64,000 nucleotides of DNA from assembly GCF_000091305.1 (NCBI RefSeq), contig NC_013929.1, positions 2,914,001-2,978,000 on the forward strand, written 5' to 3'. The stretch comes from Streptomyces scabiei 87.22 (GTDB taxonomy: Bacteria > Actinomycetota > Actinomycetes > Streptomycetales > Streptomycetaceae). A model generated the notes under the pieces. The model ran no database searches and had not been told where the DNA came from. It saw only the letters and a list, made by a program, of their open reading frames with translations. Of the stretch, positions 41,303 to 50,401 are shown piece after piece. The translations under genes were made by a program, and so were the position numbers. Position 1 is the stretch's first letter. Every line of letters begins with the position of its first letter.

Positions 41303-42067
41303 GTGTCCATATCTCTCCGTACCGCGCGAACTTCGCGCTATGTCGGTGTTGCTTTCGCGTCCGCCGCGCTGGTGTTCGGCGCCGCGGGCAACGCCATGGC
41401 CTGCAGCATCAAGGACTTCTCCGCCGTCGCCGAGTGCGAAGGTGACAAGGGCGTCATCCGCGTGACCGACGTGGACCCCCTGGGCGTCGATGCCGAGGTC
41501 ACCGTCTATCTGGAGAACAACGGGGCCGACCTGCGCCAGGTGGGCAGCAGGACGATCGAGGACTCCACCGCCGACGGTGTCACCATCACCTTCGAGGAGA
41601 ACTGGGAGCCCAAGGCCGAGTACCGCATCCACATCACGGCGGAGAACTACGTCGACGCGGACATCAAGCCGAACCTGATCGCCCCCGCCAAGGCCTGCGG
41701 GGCCGGGGCGGACACCCCGCCGGCCGCCTCGAAGGACCGGGGCAAGCCCGCGGAGGACAAGGGCGAGAACAAGGGCAACGGCAAGGGCAACGGCAGGAAC
41801 GGGGACGAGGACGAGCCCTCCGAGACCAGGACGTCCCCCACGCCGTCCGCGTCCGAGGGCATCACCCCTGCCGGCTCGAACGACAACAACGTCCCCTCCC
41901 CGGAGGGCGACTCCAGCCTCACCGAGACCGGCGGCGGCGCCAACCTCGCCGAGACCGGGGCCGACTCGAACACCGGCCCGATCGCCGGTGCCGCGGCGGC
42001 CCTGGTCGCCCTCGGCGCCGGGGCCGTGTACTACAGCATGCGGCGGCGTGGGGCCTCCACACGCTGA
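41303..42067 (+). CDS. Sortase-anchored (LAETG) cell-surface protein
   Basis: A 254-residue secreted protein. An N-terminal signal peptide (RTARTSRYVGVAFASAALVF, cleavage after AMA) is followed by an Ig-like domain of about 100 residues (VAECEGDKGVIRVTDVDPLG, VTVYLENNGADL). A Lys/Asn/Gly-rich and then Ser/Thr/Pro-rich linker leads to the sorting signal LAETG, a hydrophobic segment (GPIAGAAAALVALGAGAVYY) and a basic tail RRRGASTR. LAETG is the form used by class E sortases of Streptomyces. GTG at 41303 has GAAGGG upstream and a strong promoter further up. No sortase gene is adjacent. The function of the Ig-like domain is unknown. Confidence 0.88.
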   Translation: MSISLRTARTSRYVGVAFASAALVFGAAGNAMACSIKDFSAVAECEGDKGVIRVTDVDPLGVDAEVTVYLENNGADLRQVGSRTIEDSTADGVTITFEENWEPKAEYRIHITAENYVDADIKPNLIAPAKACGAGADTPPAASKDRGKPAEDKGENKGNGKGNGRNGDEDEPSETRTSPTPSASEGITPAGSNDNNVPSPEGDSSLTETGGGANLAETGADSNTGPIAGAAAALVALGAGAVYYSMRRRGASTR

Positions 42068-42085
42068 TCACCGCTTGTCGGGGCT

Positions 42086-42120
42086 GTGGCCCGTGTCCCT
42101 CCGCGAGGGACACGGGCCAC
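42086..42120. terminator. Bidirectional terminator
   Basis: Perfect 16-bp stem GTGGCCCGTGTCCCTC / GAGGGACACGGGCCAC with a 3-base loop, between the converging surface-protein and thiQ genes. Confidence 0.85.
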
Positions 42121-42154
42121 ACGCTCGTCCGGGGCGGCTCCTCAACTCGCGCAG

Positions 42155-43189
42155 CTACGCGGTCGGGCCGGCCCCCAGCACGACGATCTCGGCCGCGTCG
42201 AAGCCCACGCCCACCCGGGCCCCGGGCTCCGGCGCGTCCCGCAGCGCGCACGCCGCCTCCAGGCGCGGCGCGCCCTCGGGCTGGAGGTGCACGGTGACAT
42301 GGGTGCCCCGGAAGGTGCGCGCGGCGACCGTGCAGGGCAAGCCGTCGGCCGCGCCGACCAGGCGCACCCCCGCGGGCCTCACGAGCAGCGCGCACGCCCC
42401 CTGCGGCGATCCCTCCGGCACCGGCACCTTGCCCCATGCCGTGTCGGCGGCCGCCCCGGTCACGGTGGCCTCCACCACGTTGTCGAAGCCGAGGAAACGG
42501 GCCACGAACTCGTCCACCGGCCGCTGCCACACGTCGAGCGGCGTCCCGGACTGGGCGATCCGCCCGTCCCGCATCACCACGACCCGGTCGGCCAGCGCGA
42601 ACGCCTCACCCTGGTCATGGGTGACCGCCAGCACGGTCGTCCCCAACTCCGCAAACAGCTCCCGCAGTTCGACGACCAGCCGTTCCCGCAACGACCGGTC
42701 CAACTGGCCGAGGGGCTCGTCGAGCATCAGCAGCCGGGGGCGCGGGGCGAGGGCCCGGGCCAGCGCGACGCGCTGCTGCTCGCCGCCGGACAGCTCCCCG
42801 ACCGGCCGCCGGGCCGCTCCGGGCAGTCCGACCAGCTCCAGCAACTCCCTTACCCGTTCCGCCCGTTCGGCCTTGGCCGCACCATGCATCCGGGGGCCGA
42901 AGGCGACGTTTCCGGCCACGTCCCGTTGCGGGAAGAGCTGATGGTCCTGGAACATCAGACCGACACCGCGCTTGTGCGCGGGCACGCCCGCCTGGTCGTT
43001 CCCGGCGAGCAGCACCCGCCCGCCGTCGAGCGGCTGGAGACCGGCGACCACCCGCAGCAGCGTCGACTTGCCGCTGCCGCTGGGCCCGAGCACGCACACG
43101 ATCTCGTGCTCGGCGACCTCCAGATCGACGGCGTCGAGCACGGGCCGCCCGTCGAACCGTACGGTCGTCTTCTCCAGCCCGAGCAGCAT
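42155..43189 (-). CDS. thiQ: Thiamine ABC transporter ATPase ThiQ
   Basis: A 344-residue ATPase with Walker A GPSGSGKST (35-43), LMFQDHQLFPQRDV Q-loop, signature LSGGEQQRVALARAL, Walker B LLMLDEPLGQLD and VTHDQ. A C-terminal regulatory extension of about 100 residues follows, longer than in E. coli ThiQ and more like FbpC/PotA relatives. Assignment to thiamine rests on the TPP riboswitch and ThiB. Its ATG overlaps the permease stop by one base (TGATG). Confidence 0.9.
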   Translation of the reverse strand: MLLGLEKTTVRFDGRPVLDAVDLEVAEHEIVCVLGPSGSGKSTLLRVVAGLQPLDGGRVLLAGNDQAGVPAHKRGVGLMFQDHQLFPQRDVAGNVAFGPRMHGAAKAERAERVRELLELVGLPGAARRPVGELSGGEQQRVALARALAPRPRLLMLDEPLGQLDRSLRERLVVELRELFAELGTTVLAVTHDQGEAFALADRVVVMRDGRIAQSGTPLDVWQRPVDEFVARFLGFDNVVEATVTGAAADTAWGKVPVPEGSPQGACALLVRPAGVRLVGAADGLPCTVAARTFRGTHVTVHLQPEGAPRLEAACALRDAPEPGARVGVGFDAAEIVVLGAGPTA

Positions 43190-44907
43190 CAGAACTCCCC
43201 CGTGCGATCGGTGCGCAGGCGTTCCAGCACCAGCAGGGCCACCGCGCACACCACCATCAGAATCGTCGAAAGGGCCATCGCCTGGCCGTAGTTGAGGTCA
43301 CCGGGGCGGCCGAGCAGCCGGGCCACGGCGACCGGGAGCGTGGGATTGTCGGCGCGTGCGATGAACACGGTCGCCCCGAACTCCCCGAGCGAGACGGCGA
43401 AGGCGAACCCGGCCGCGATCAGCAGGGCCCGCCGCACCATCGGCAGGTCGACCTCGCGCCACACCCGCCACGGCGAGGCACCGAGCACGGCCGCCGCCTC
43501 CCGCAGCCGTTCGTCCACCGCCCGCAGCACGGGGAGCATGATCCGCACGACGAACGGAACGCCCACCAGGGCCTGGGCCAGCGGCACCAGGATCCAGGAC
43601 GACCTCAGGTCCAGCGGCGGCTCGTCCAGCGCGATCAGGAATCCGAAGCCGACGGTCACCGCGGACACCCCGAGCGGCAGCATGAGCAGCGCGTCGAAGC
43701 CCCGGACGAGTCGGCCCGCCCGCCTGGTGAGCGCGGCGGCGGCGAGGCCGCCGACCAGCAGGGCGATTCCGGTCGCGGCGAGCGCGTACTGGAGCGAGTT
43801 GCCGATCGCCTCGATCGGAGCGACCAGGAAGATCCCGCTGTCGTCCCTGGTCAGGGCCTTGTAGTAGCCGAATCCGGGCGCGTCGAGGGACCTTGCCACC
43901 AGCACGCCCAGCGGCAGCAGGATCAGCACGACGACGGTGCCGAGCACCCCGCCGAGCAGCGCCCACTGCCCTGCTCCGCGCGGATGCCGGGCCGTGAGCG
44001 AGGGGTCGACCAGCCGCAGCGCGCTCTCCCGCCGCCGTACGGTCCACGCGTGCACGGCGAGGATCAGCCCCACGGCGACGAACTGCACGAGGGTCAGCAC
44101 GGCGGCCGCCGACAGGTCGAAGATCTCCGAGGTCTGCCGGTAGATCTCCACTTCGAGCGTCGAGAAGGTCGGCCCGCCGAGGATCTGCACGACCCCGAAG
44201 GAGGTGAACGTGAAGAGGAAGACCATCAGCGCGGCGGCGGCCACGGCGGGCCCGAGCGCCGGGAGCGTCACCCTGCGCCAGGCCGCCAGGGGGGACGCTC
44301 CGAGCATCCGCGCGGCCTCCTCCTGCCGCGGGTCCAGCTGCGACCACAGACCGCCCACGGTCCTGACGACGACCGCGTAGTTGAAGAAGACGTGCGCGAG
44401 CAGGATCGCCCAGACCGTGGTGTCCAGCCGTACGCCCCACAGCTCGTCGAGCAGCCCGCCCCGCCCGACCAGGGCCAGGAACGCCGTGCCGACGACCACG
44501 GTCGGCAGCACGAACGGCACGGTCACGACCGCCCGCAGCACGTCCTTGCCCCGGAAGTCGAAGCGTGCGAACACATACGCGCCGGGCAGCGCGATCAGCA
44601 GGGTGAGCGCGGTCGAGACGAGCGCCTGCCAGGTGGTGAACCACAGCACGTGCCGGATCCCGGAGTCCCCCAGCACCTCCCCGATCCGCCCGAGGTCCCA
44701 GCCGCCGCCGGTCTTCAGCCCCCGGGCGACGATCGCGGCGACGGGGTAGGCGAAGAACAGCCCGAAGAACGCGACGGGCAGGGCCATCAGCCCGAGCCGC
44801 GCCGCGCTCCCCCCACTCCTCGCGCTCCCCCTGCGCGCCTCCCGCCGGGGCTCGGCCGCCGCCGGCCCGGGAGGCTCCTTCCCTACTTCAGTACGAGCGA
44901 GGTCCAT
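43189..44907 (-). CDS. thiP: Thiamine ABC transporter fused permease ThiP
   Basis: A 572-residue permease made of two permease halves in one chain, with about twelve membrane segments and two EAA loops: RQEEAARMLGASPLAAWRRV near the middle of the first half and LREAAAVLGASPWRVWREVD in the second. This duplicated form is characteristic of ThiP and iron(III) SfuB permeases. ATG at 44907 lies inside the end of thiB (25-base overlap) with GAGTGGG upstream; an in-frame GTG at 44919 is an alternative. Middle gene of the operon. Confidence 0.91.
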   Translation of the reverse strand: MDLARTEVGKEPPGPAAAEPRREARRGSARSGGSAARLGLMALPVAFFGLFFAYPVAAIVARGLKTGGGWDLGRIGEVLGDSGIRHVLWFTTWQALVSTALTLLIALPGAYVFARFDFRGKDVLRAVVTVPFVLPTVVVGTAFLALVGRGGLLDELWGVRLDTTVWAILLAHVFFNYAVVVRTVGGLWSQLDPRQEEAARMLGASPLAAWRRVTLPALGPAVAAAALMVFLFTFTSFGVVQILGGPTFSTLEVEIYRQTSEIFDLSAAAVLTLVQFVAVGLILAVHAWTVRRRESALRLVDPSLTARHPRGAGQWALLGGVLGTVVVLILLPLGVLVARSLDAPGFGYYKALTRDDSGIFLVAPIEAIGNSLQYALAATGIALLVGGLAAAALTRRAGRLVRGFDALLMLPLGVSAVTVGFGFLIALDEPPLDLRSSWILVPLAQALVGVPFVVRIMLPVLRAVDERLREAAAVLGASPWRVWREVDLPMVRRALLIAAGFAFAVSLGEFGATVFIARADNPTLPVAVARLLGRPGDLNYGQAMALSTILMVVCAVALLVLERLRTDRTGEF

Positions 44908-45965
44908 GACTTGACCCACTCGTCACGCTTCTCGGCGATCTTCGCCGGCGCCATGGTCTCCGGGTCCTTCGCGGCCGGTCCGTACTCGGTGAACTCCGCG
45001 GGCACGGAGGCACCCTCGACGACCGGGTACACGAACATGTTGAGCGGCATGTCCTCCTGGAACCTCTTGGAGATCAGGAAGTCGATGAGCGCCTTGCCGC
45101 CCTCGGCGTTCCGCGCGTTGCTCAGCAGTCCCGCGAACTCGGTCTGCCGGAAGCAGGTGCCGGTGGCGACCCCGGTGGGCGCGGTCTCGGGACGCGGCTC
45201 GGCGTAGATGACCTCGGCGGGCGGCGAGGAGGCGTAGGACACGACGAGGGGCCGGTCGCCCCCCGCCTTCCTGCCGTCCGTCGACCCGGAGAACTCCTGG
45301 TAGTACGCCTGCTCCCAGCCGTCCACGACCTTGACGCCGTTGGCCTTGAGCTTCTTCCAGTAGCCCTCCCATCCCCCGTCGCCGTACTTCGCGGCCGTGC
45401 CGAGGACGAACCCGAGGCCCGGCGAGGAGGTGGAGGCGTTCTCGGTGACGAGGAGGTTCTTGTACTGGGGCTTGATCAGGTCGTCGAACGTCTGCGGCGG
45501 CTCGATCTTCTTCTTGCTGAAGTACGCCTTGTCGTAGTTGACGCAGATGTCACCGGTATCGATGGGCGTGACCCGGTGCTCGGCCTTGTCCAGCTGGTAC
45601 TCGGCACCGACCTTGCCGAGCCCCTTGGCCTCGTACGGCTGGAAGAGGCCGTTGTCGAGCGCGCGGGACAGCAGGGTGTTGTCGACGCCGAAGAAGACGT
45701 CGCCCTGCGGGTTGTCCTTGGTCAGGATGGCCTGGTTGACGGCCTGGCCCGCGTCCCCGCTCTTGAGGACCTTGACCTTGTAGCCGGACTCCTTCTCGAA
45801 CGCCTTCAGCACGTCCTTGGAGTAGGTGAAGGAGCCGTGGCTGACGAGCGTGACGGTCTTGGAGCCGGCCCCCGACCCGGCGTCGTCGGAGGACGACGAC
45901 CCGCACGCGGACAGCGTGACGAGCCCGAGGCCGACGGCCGCGGCGACAACTGTTCTGATGTGCAC
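44883..45965 (-). CDS. thiB: Thiamine-binding lipoprotein ThiB
   Basis: A 360-residue binding protein with a Sec signal peptide and lipobox LSAC (VGLGLVTLSACGSS). Conserved ThiB features are LVSHGSFTYSKDVLKAFEKE, the GDVFFGVDNTLLSRALDNG block, DTGDICVNYDKAYF, ENASTSSPGLGFVLGTAAKY and KVVDGWEQAYYQEF. It should bind thiamine or its phosphates outside the membrane. GTG at 45965 is preceded by GGAGGA at good spacing. It is the first gene after the TPP riboswitch. Confidence 0.92.
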   Translation of the reverse strand: MHIRTVVAAAVGLGLVTLSACGSSSSDDAGSGAGSKTVTLVSHGSFTYSKDVLKAFEKESGYKVKVLKSGDAGQAVNQAILTKDNPQGDVFFGVDNTLLSRALDNGLFQPYEAKGLGKVGAEYQLDKAEHRVTPIDTGDICVNYDKAYFSKKKIEPPQTFDDLIKPQYKNLLVTENASTSSPGLGFVLGTAAKYGDGGWEGYWKKLKANGVKVVDGWEQAYYQEFSGSTDGRKAGGDRPLVVSYASSPPAEVIYAEPRPETAPTGVATGTCFRQTEFAGLLSNARNAEGGKALIDFLISKRFQEDMPLNMFVYPVVEGASVPAEFTEYGPAAKDPETMAPAKIAEKRDEWVKSWTSLVLK

Positions 45966-46000
45966 TGATGTCCTCCTGGAAGTGACCAGGAAGAGACGCG

Positions 46001-46037
46001 GCCCTGCCCGGGATCCACGGCGGATCCCGGGCAGGGC
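46001..46037 (-). terminator. Expression-platform hairpin of the TPP riboswitch
   Basis: Perfect 16-bp stem GCCCTGCCCGGGATCC / GGATCCCGGGCAGGGC with a 5-base loop, between the aptamer and thiB. No U tract follows, so it may terminate without one or act through a competing fold. Confidence 0.75.
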
Positions 46038-46056
46038 GCAACAGCTCGAGTGAAGA

Positions 46057-46147
46057 CCGAACTTCCTACCCAGAATGACCTGGGCGAGGTTCAGAGGGTC
46101 TGCGGCCCGCTTGCCGCACTCTCAGCGCTGTGGCGCTCCCCTGTCGG
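46057..46147 (-). promoter_or_regulatory. TPP riboswitch aptamer (THI element)
   Basis: On the minus strand all conserved blocks of the thiamine pyrophosphate aptamer appear in order: GGGGAGCG at the 5' side, GCTGAGA (around 46120-46125), a small hairpin GTGCGGC..GCCGCA, ACCCTCTGAACCT (46087-46099) and CTGGGTAGGAAG (46062-46073). CCGA and TCGG can close the P1 helix. It lies 92 bases upstream of thiB and would switch off the importer operon when TPP is abundant. Confidence 0.93.
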
Positions 46148-46244
46148 AATATGAAGATGTGTACGTGGTCAGACTACCCCGTGGCCGGTTCACGACTCCT
46201 GCCGGTGGCCACGAACCGCCCTGGCCCCCGGCTCCCTCACCGGT

Positions 46245-47351
46245 CTACCGCTCGGTGGCCGCCAGCTGCCCGCACGCACCGTCGATCTCCTGCCCCCGGG
46301 TGTCCCGGACGGTCACCGGCACCCCGTGGCCGGCGATGGCCTCGACGAACGCCTTCTCGTCCTCGGGCCGGGAGGCGGTCCACTTGGACCCCGGAGTGGG
46401 GTTCAGCGGGATCAGGTTCACGTGCACCGGCTTGCCCTTGAGCAGCCGGCCCAGCCGGTCACCGCGCCACGCCTGGTCGTTGATGTCCCGGATCAGCGCG
46501 TACTCGATCGACAGCCGGCGTCCGGACCTGGCCGTGTACTCCCACCCGGCGTCGAGGACCTCACGCACCTTCCACCGCGTGTTCACGGGGACGAGGGTGT
46601 CGCGCAGTTCGTCGTCCGGCGCGTGCAGGGAGATGGCGAGCCGGCACTTGAACCCCTCGTCGGCGAACCGGTGGATGGCGGGCACCAGCCCCACGGTCGA
46701 CACGGTGATCCCGCGCTGCGACAGCCCCAGCCCGTCCGGCTCCGGATCGGTGAGCCGGCGGATGGCGCCGACGACCCGGTTGTAGTTGGCGAGCGGCTCG
46801 CCCATCCCCATGAAGACGATGTTGGACAGCCGGGCGGGCCCGCCGGGGATCTCACCGTCCCTGAGCGCCCTCATCCCGTCCACGATCTGGTGGACGATCT
46901 CGGCGGTGGACAGATTCCGGTCGAGCCCGGCCTGTCCGGTCGCGCAGAACGGGCAGTTCATCCCGCACCCGGCCTGCGAGCTGATGCACATCGTCACCCG
47001 GTCCGGGTACCGCATCAGGACCGACTCGACGAGCGTCCCGTCGAACAGCCGCCACAGCGTCTTGCGCGTGGTGTCCTGGTCGGTCGACAGATGCCGCACG
47101 ACCGTCATCAGCTCGGGAAGCAGCGCCTCCCGCAGCTTCGCGCGCGCGCCCGCGGGGATGTCGGTCCACTGCTCCGGGTCGTGCGCGTACCGCGCGAAGT
47201 AGTGCTGAGAGAGCTGCTTGGCGCGAAACGGCTTCTCCCCGATCGCGGCGACAGCCTCCTTCCGCTCGGCAGGCGAAAGATCGGCAAGATGCCGCGGCGG
47301 CTTCTTGGCTCCGCGGGGGGCGACGAATGTGAGTTCTCCGGGCTTCGGCAT
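46245..47351 (-). CDS. rlmN: 23S rRNA (adenine-2503-C2)-methyltransferase RlmN
   Basis: A 368-residue radical SAM enzyme that methylates C2 of A2503 in 23S rRNA (and A37 in some tRNAs). The [4Fe-4S] cysteines are in [10 protein letters not shown] (Cys129, 133, 136), followed by the SAM-site [11 protein letters not shown], and the C-terminal methyl-carrier Cys in [11 protein letters not shown] at 47351 is preceded by GGGTGGG. It lies just upstream of the TPP riboswitch on the same strand. As a single gene with housekeeping function its promoter should be in 47352-47437. Confidence 0.94.
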   Translation of the reverse strand: MPKPGELTFVAPRGAKKPPRHLADLSPAERKEAVAAIGEKPFRAKQLSQHYFARYAHDPEQWTDIPAGARAKLREALLPELMTVVRHLSTDQDTTRKTLWRLFDGTLVESVLMRYPDRVTMCISSQAGCGMNCPFCATGQAGLDRNLSTAEIVHQIVDGMRALRDGEIPGGPARLSNIVFMGMGEPLANYNRVVGAIRRLTDPEPDGLGLSQRGITVSTVGLVPAIHRFADEGFKCRLAISLHAPDDELRDTLVPVNTRWKVREVLDAGWEYTARSGRRLSIEYALIRDINDQAWRGDRLGRLLKGKPVHVNLIPLNPTPGSKWTASRPEDEKAFVEAIAGHGVPVTVRDTRGQEIDGACGQLAATER

Positions 47352-47437
47352 AACCCACCCAGTGTCGCAGATCCACAGGAGTGACCCGGCGCGCCGGGTA
47401 CGGTCCGCGGAGCGGCGCCCGGCTGCGGGCAGCAGGC

Positions 47438-47468
47438 GTGCCTGCGGCCCGGGGTGGGCCGCAGGCAC
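47438..47468 (-). terminator. Terminator after the secreted pair
   Basis: Perfect 13-bp stem GTGCCTGCGGCCC / GGGCCGCAGGCAC around GGGGT, 10 bases past the stop of the 47479 gene. Confidence 0.85.
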
Positions 47469-47478
47469 GAGGGTGCGG

Positions 47479-47919
47479 TCAGGAGCTGACCGCGTACCTC
47501 TCCGAGCACTTCGAGAAGTCGCCCTTCACCACACACACCCACATCGTGTACCCGGTGTCCTCGGGCAGGTCGCCCGTGACGGTCACCGCGTAGGGGGAGG
47601 CGTGGCCGCGTGTGGTCGCGACGCGGCCGGTGCTGAGGTGGGCCTCGATGCCGTAGCCGTCCGCGAGGACGTCGTAGGCGCCCAGGGCGTCACCCGGCTC
47701 ACCGCCGCGGGGGTCCTTCTGCCAGGTGGCGTTCCCCGCCGACTCACCCCAGCTGTTGTTCCTGACCGAGATGACGGCGTCACCCGAGGAGTTCGTCGAG
47801 TAGCCGAAGCTGAAGCTGTCGGCGGCCGCCGCCGTGCCCGCCCCGCCGAGCACCGTCGCGGTCGCGACGGCCAGCGACGCGGCGAGCGCGCCGAGCCGCG
47901 CTTTCGTAGAGGTGCTCAT
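47479..47919 (-). CDS. Small secreted protein of unknown function (paralogue B)
   Basis: A 146-residue protein with a Sec signal peptide ([20 protein letters not shown]..., cleavage near AAAADS). The ~115-residue mature part starts [20 protein letters not shown], includes [24 protein letters not shown] and ends [16 protein letters not shown], with two Cys that may form a disulphide. It is clearly paralogous to the gene immediately upstream (gap of two bases) throughout its length. I do not recognise the family. ATG at 47919 overlaps the end of its neighbour closely, so the pair is co-translated. Confidence 0.85.
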   Translation of the reverse strand: MSTSTKARLGALAASLAVATATVLGGAGTAAAADSFSFGYSTNSSGDAVISVRNNSWGESAGNATWQKDPRGGEPGDALGAYDVLADGYGIEAHLSTGRVATTRGHASPYAVTVTGDLPEDTGYTMWVCVVKGDFSKCSERYAVSS

Positions 47920-47921
47920 GA

Positions 47922-48365
47922 TCAGGCCTTGACGCCGATCTTCGAGGAGCACTTCGAGAAGGAGCCCTTCACCACGCACACCCACATCTGCCAGGTGGTG
48001 TTCTCGGTGAGGTTGCCGGAGGTCTCGTCGGAGTAGTTGGCGCTGTGCCCGCGCGTGGTCGCGATGCGGCCGTCGCTGAGGTGGGCCTCGATGCCGTACC
48101 CGTCCGGCAGGATGTCGTCGGCGATCAGGGTGTCACCGGTGGAGCCCCCGCTGGGGTCGGCCCGCCAGATGCCGTGCCCCGCGGTCTCGTGCCACGTGTT
48201 GTTGTTGACGGTGATGACGTAGTCCTTGGAACCGCTGATGTCGGCGTAGCCGAAGCTGAAGCTGTCCTCTGCGGCCGCCGGGCCCGCCCCGGCCACCATC
48301 GTGGTGGCCACCACGGCCAGCGCTCCCGCGAACGCTCCGGCCCTGGCCTGCATACGTGTCCGCAT
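47922..48365 (-). CDS. Small secreted protein of unknown function (paralogue A)
   Basis: A 147-residue protein, first of the tandem pair. A Sec signal peptide (MRTRMQARAGAFAGALAVVA..., cleavage near AAAEDS) precedes a mature domain that begins SFSFGYADISGSKDYVITVN, shares [24 protein letters not shown] with its paralogue and ends WVCVVKGSFSKCSSKIGVKA. ATG at 48365 is well placed after GGGAGGG. The shared core and terminal Cys pair suggest a folded, disulphide-stabilised extracellular domain; the different surface residues suggest the two copies have diverged. Confidence 0.85.
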   Translation of the reverse strand: MRTRMQARAGAFAGALAVVATTMVAGAGPAAAEDSFSFGYADISGSKDYVITVNNNTWHETAGHGIWRADPSGGSTGDTLIADDILPDGYGIEAHLSDGRIATTRGHSANYSDETSGNLTENTTWQMWVCVVKGSFSKCSSKIGVKA

Positions 48366-48481
48366 CTGTGCCCTCCCGTTGTGTTGCTGCACTTGATCTT
48401 GGGACTCGCACATCCTGCAATGCTCAGGCCAGAACTTTGAGGGCATTTTCAGTCACCTGCGGCGAGAAGCGTCCGGACACG

Positions 48482-48518
48482 GACGAGGCCCGCTGTCTCT
48501 CGGACAGCGGGCCTCGTC
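48482..48518 (-). terminator. Terminator after cdsA
   Basis: Perfect 16-bp stem GACGAGGCCCGCTGTC / GACAGCGGGCCTCGTC around TCTCG, 44 bases past the cdsA stop. Confidence 0.85.
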
Positions 48519-48561
48519 GGGCGACTCACATCGGCGACGTACGAGATCGCGAACGGCAGGG

Positions 48562-49689
48562 TCAGCCGGACCCCACGAACAGCACCAGCAGCAGCCAGAC
48601 CACCGGAGCCGTCGGCAGGAGGGAGTCCAGGCGGTCCATGATGCCGCCGTGGCCCGGCAGCAGCGTGCCCATGTCCTTGATGCCGAGGTCCCGCTTGATC
48701 ATGGACTCGCCGAGGTCGCCCAGCGTGGCGCTGGCCGCGACGGCGAGGCCGAGCAGCAGACCCTGCCACCAGGCTCCGCCGTCGATGACGAACTCCATGA
48801 GCAGCGCGCCCGCCACCATGGCGAAGGCGATCGCGCCGAGCAGCCCCTCGCGGGTCTTGCCGGGGCTGATGCGCGGCGCCAGCTTGTGCGTGCCGAAGCG
48901 CCAGCCGACGGCGTACGCGCCCGTGTCGCTGACGACGGTCAGCAGCAGGAACACCATGACCCGCTGCGCCCCGTCGTCGGCGGTGAGCATCAGCGCGACG
49001 AACGTGGCCAGGAACGGCACGTAGAAGGCCGCGAAGACCCCCGCCGTGACGTCCTTGAGGTAGTTCTCCGGCGGTTCCGTCATCCGCCAGACGAGGACGG
49101 CCAGCGCGGTGAGCGCCATGGCCACCCAGGCGCCCTCGGGACCGCGGACGTACCCGGCGACGACCATGGCGGCCCCGCCGACCGCGAGCGGGACGAGGGG
49201 CGCCTTGATGCCCTTGCGTTCCTGCAGGCGTGAGGTGAGCTCCCACAGCCCCACCACGACGGCGACCGCTATCACGCCGACGAAGGCCGCCTTGACGATG
49301 AACAGCGACGCGACGATGACCACGCCGAGGCCGACGCCGACTCCTATGGCGGCGCCCAGGTCTCGGCCCGCGCTCTTCTTCGGCGGGGCGGGCTGCGGGG
49401 CGTCGGGCATGGGCTCCGGCTTCTGCGGCGCCTCCCCATAGGGGTGCGCCGACGGCGTCTCGTCACGGAACAGGGGGCCGACCTGCCGAGCCGCCCCCCG
49501 GTCGTCGTCCTGGTTCCCGCCCTGCGCGGGTACGTCGGGCACGATGGGCATGGGCTGAGTCTGCATCGGATGCCGGCTCTCGGCCGCATCGTACGGGGGA
49601 CCCGCCGGGGCATGCCCCTGGACAGGTCCCCGGTCGGTCGGCGCCCAGTACCCGGCTGGTGGCGGCGCTCCCCAGGAAGAGTCGTTCAT
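48562..49689 (-). CDS. cdsA: Phosphatidate cytidylyltransferase CdsA
   Basis: A 375-residue integral membrane enzyme making CDP-diacylglycerol from phosphatidate and CTP, the entry to phospholipid synthesis. About seven or eight membrane segments follow a disordered N-terminus of ~115 residues (an extension typical of actinobacteria). The family signature near the C-terminus reads GESMIKRDLGIKDMGTLLPG followed by HGGIMDRLDS. Its ATG overlaps the frr stop (TGATG), so it is the last gene of the pyrH-frr-cdsA unit. Confidence 0.94.
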   Translation of the reverse strand: MNDSSWGAPPPAGYWAPTDRGPVQGHAPAGPPYDAAESRHPMQTQPMPIVPDVPAQGGNQDDDRGAARQVGPLFRDETPSAHPYGEAPQKPEPMPDAPQPAPPKKSAGRDLGAAIGVGVGLGVVIVASLFIVKAAFVGVIAVAVVVGLWELTSRLQERKGIKAPLVPLAVGGAAMVVAGYVRGPEGAWVAMALTALAVLVWRMTEPPENYLKDVTAGVFAAFYVPFLATFVALMLTADDGAQRVMVFLLLTVVSDTGAYAVGWRFGTHKLAPRISPGKTREGLLGAIAFAMVAGALLMEFVIDGGAWWQGLLLGLAVAASATLGDLGESMIKRDLGIKDMGTLLPGHGGIMDRLDSLLPTAPVVWLLLVLFVGSG

Positions 49690-50249
49690 CAGACCTCGAG
49701 GAGCTCCGCTTCCTTGTGCTTGAGCAGCTCGTCCACCTGGGCGACGTACTTCGCCGTGGTGTCGTCGAGCTCCTTCTCCGCACGACGGCCCTCGTCCTCG
49801 CCGACCTCGCCGTCCTTGACGAGCTTGTCGATCGCGTCCTTGGCCTTGCGGCGGACCGCGCGGATGGACACCTTGGAGTCCTCCGCCTTGCTCCTGGCGA
49901 CCTTGATGTAGTCGCGCCGGCGCTCCTCGGTCAGCTCGGGGAACACCACCCGGATGATGTTGCCGTCGTTGCTCGGGTTGACGCCGAGGTCCGAGTCACG
50001 GATCGCCTGCTCGATGTTGCGCAGAGCGGTCTTGTCGAACGGGGTCACCACGGCCATGCGCGGCTCCGGCACCGAGAACGAGGCCAGCTGGTTGATCGGC
50101 GTCAGCGCACCGTAGTAGTCGGCCACGATCTTGTTGAACATCGCCGGGTGCGCACGACCGGTGCGGATCGCGGCGAAGTCGTCCTTGGCGACGACGACGG
50201 CCTTCTCCATCTTCTCCTCGGCCTCGAGGAGGGTCTCTTCGATCACCAC
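49689..50249 (-). CDS. frr: Ribosome recycling factor
   Basis: A 186-residue protein (about the usual 185) that splits post-termination ribosomes with EF-G. The family blocks are visible: [26 protein letters not shown]-like [20 protein letters not shown], and [20 protein letters not shown] followed by [19 protein letters not shown]. The start is GTG at 50249 with AGGAGC upstream. It is 152 bases downstream of pyrH and overlaps cdsA by one base. Confidence 0.96.
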   Translation of the reverse strand: MVIEETLLEAEEKMEKAVVVAKDDFAAIRTGRAHPAMFNKIVADYYGALTPINQLASFSVPEPRMAVVTPFDKTALRNIEQAIRDSDLGVNPSNDGNIIRVVFPELTEERRRDYIKVARSKAEDSKVSIRAVRRKAKDAIDKLVKDGEVGEDEGRRAEKELDDTTAKYVAQVDELLKHKEAELLEV

Positions 50250-50401
50250 TTGCTCCTGCGTGTCTTGAGTAGGCCCGGCAGCCGCACTTGGTCGGGTCGG
50301 CGGCCGGCTGCGTCGCGTCTTGTTCCTGCACGGTTCCCGACCGGCAGGACATTGTCCATCCCCCGGTCAGGCTCCGTCCCCCGGGCAGGGGAAGGCCCCG
50401 G

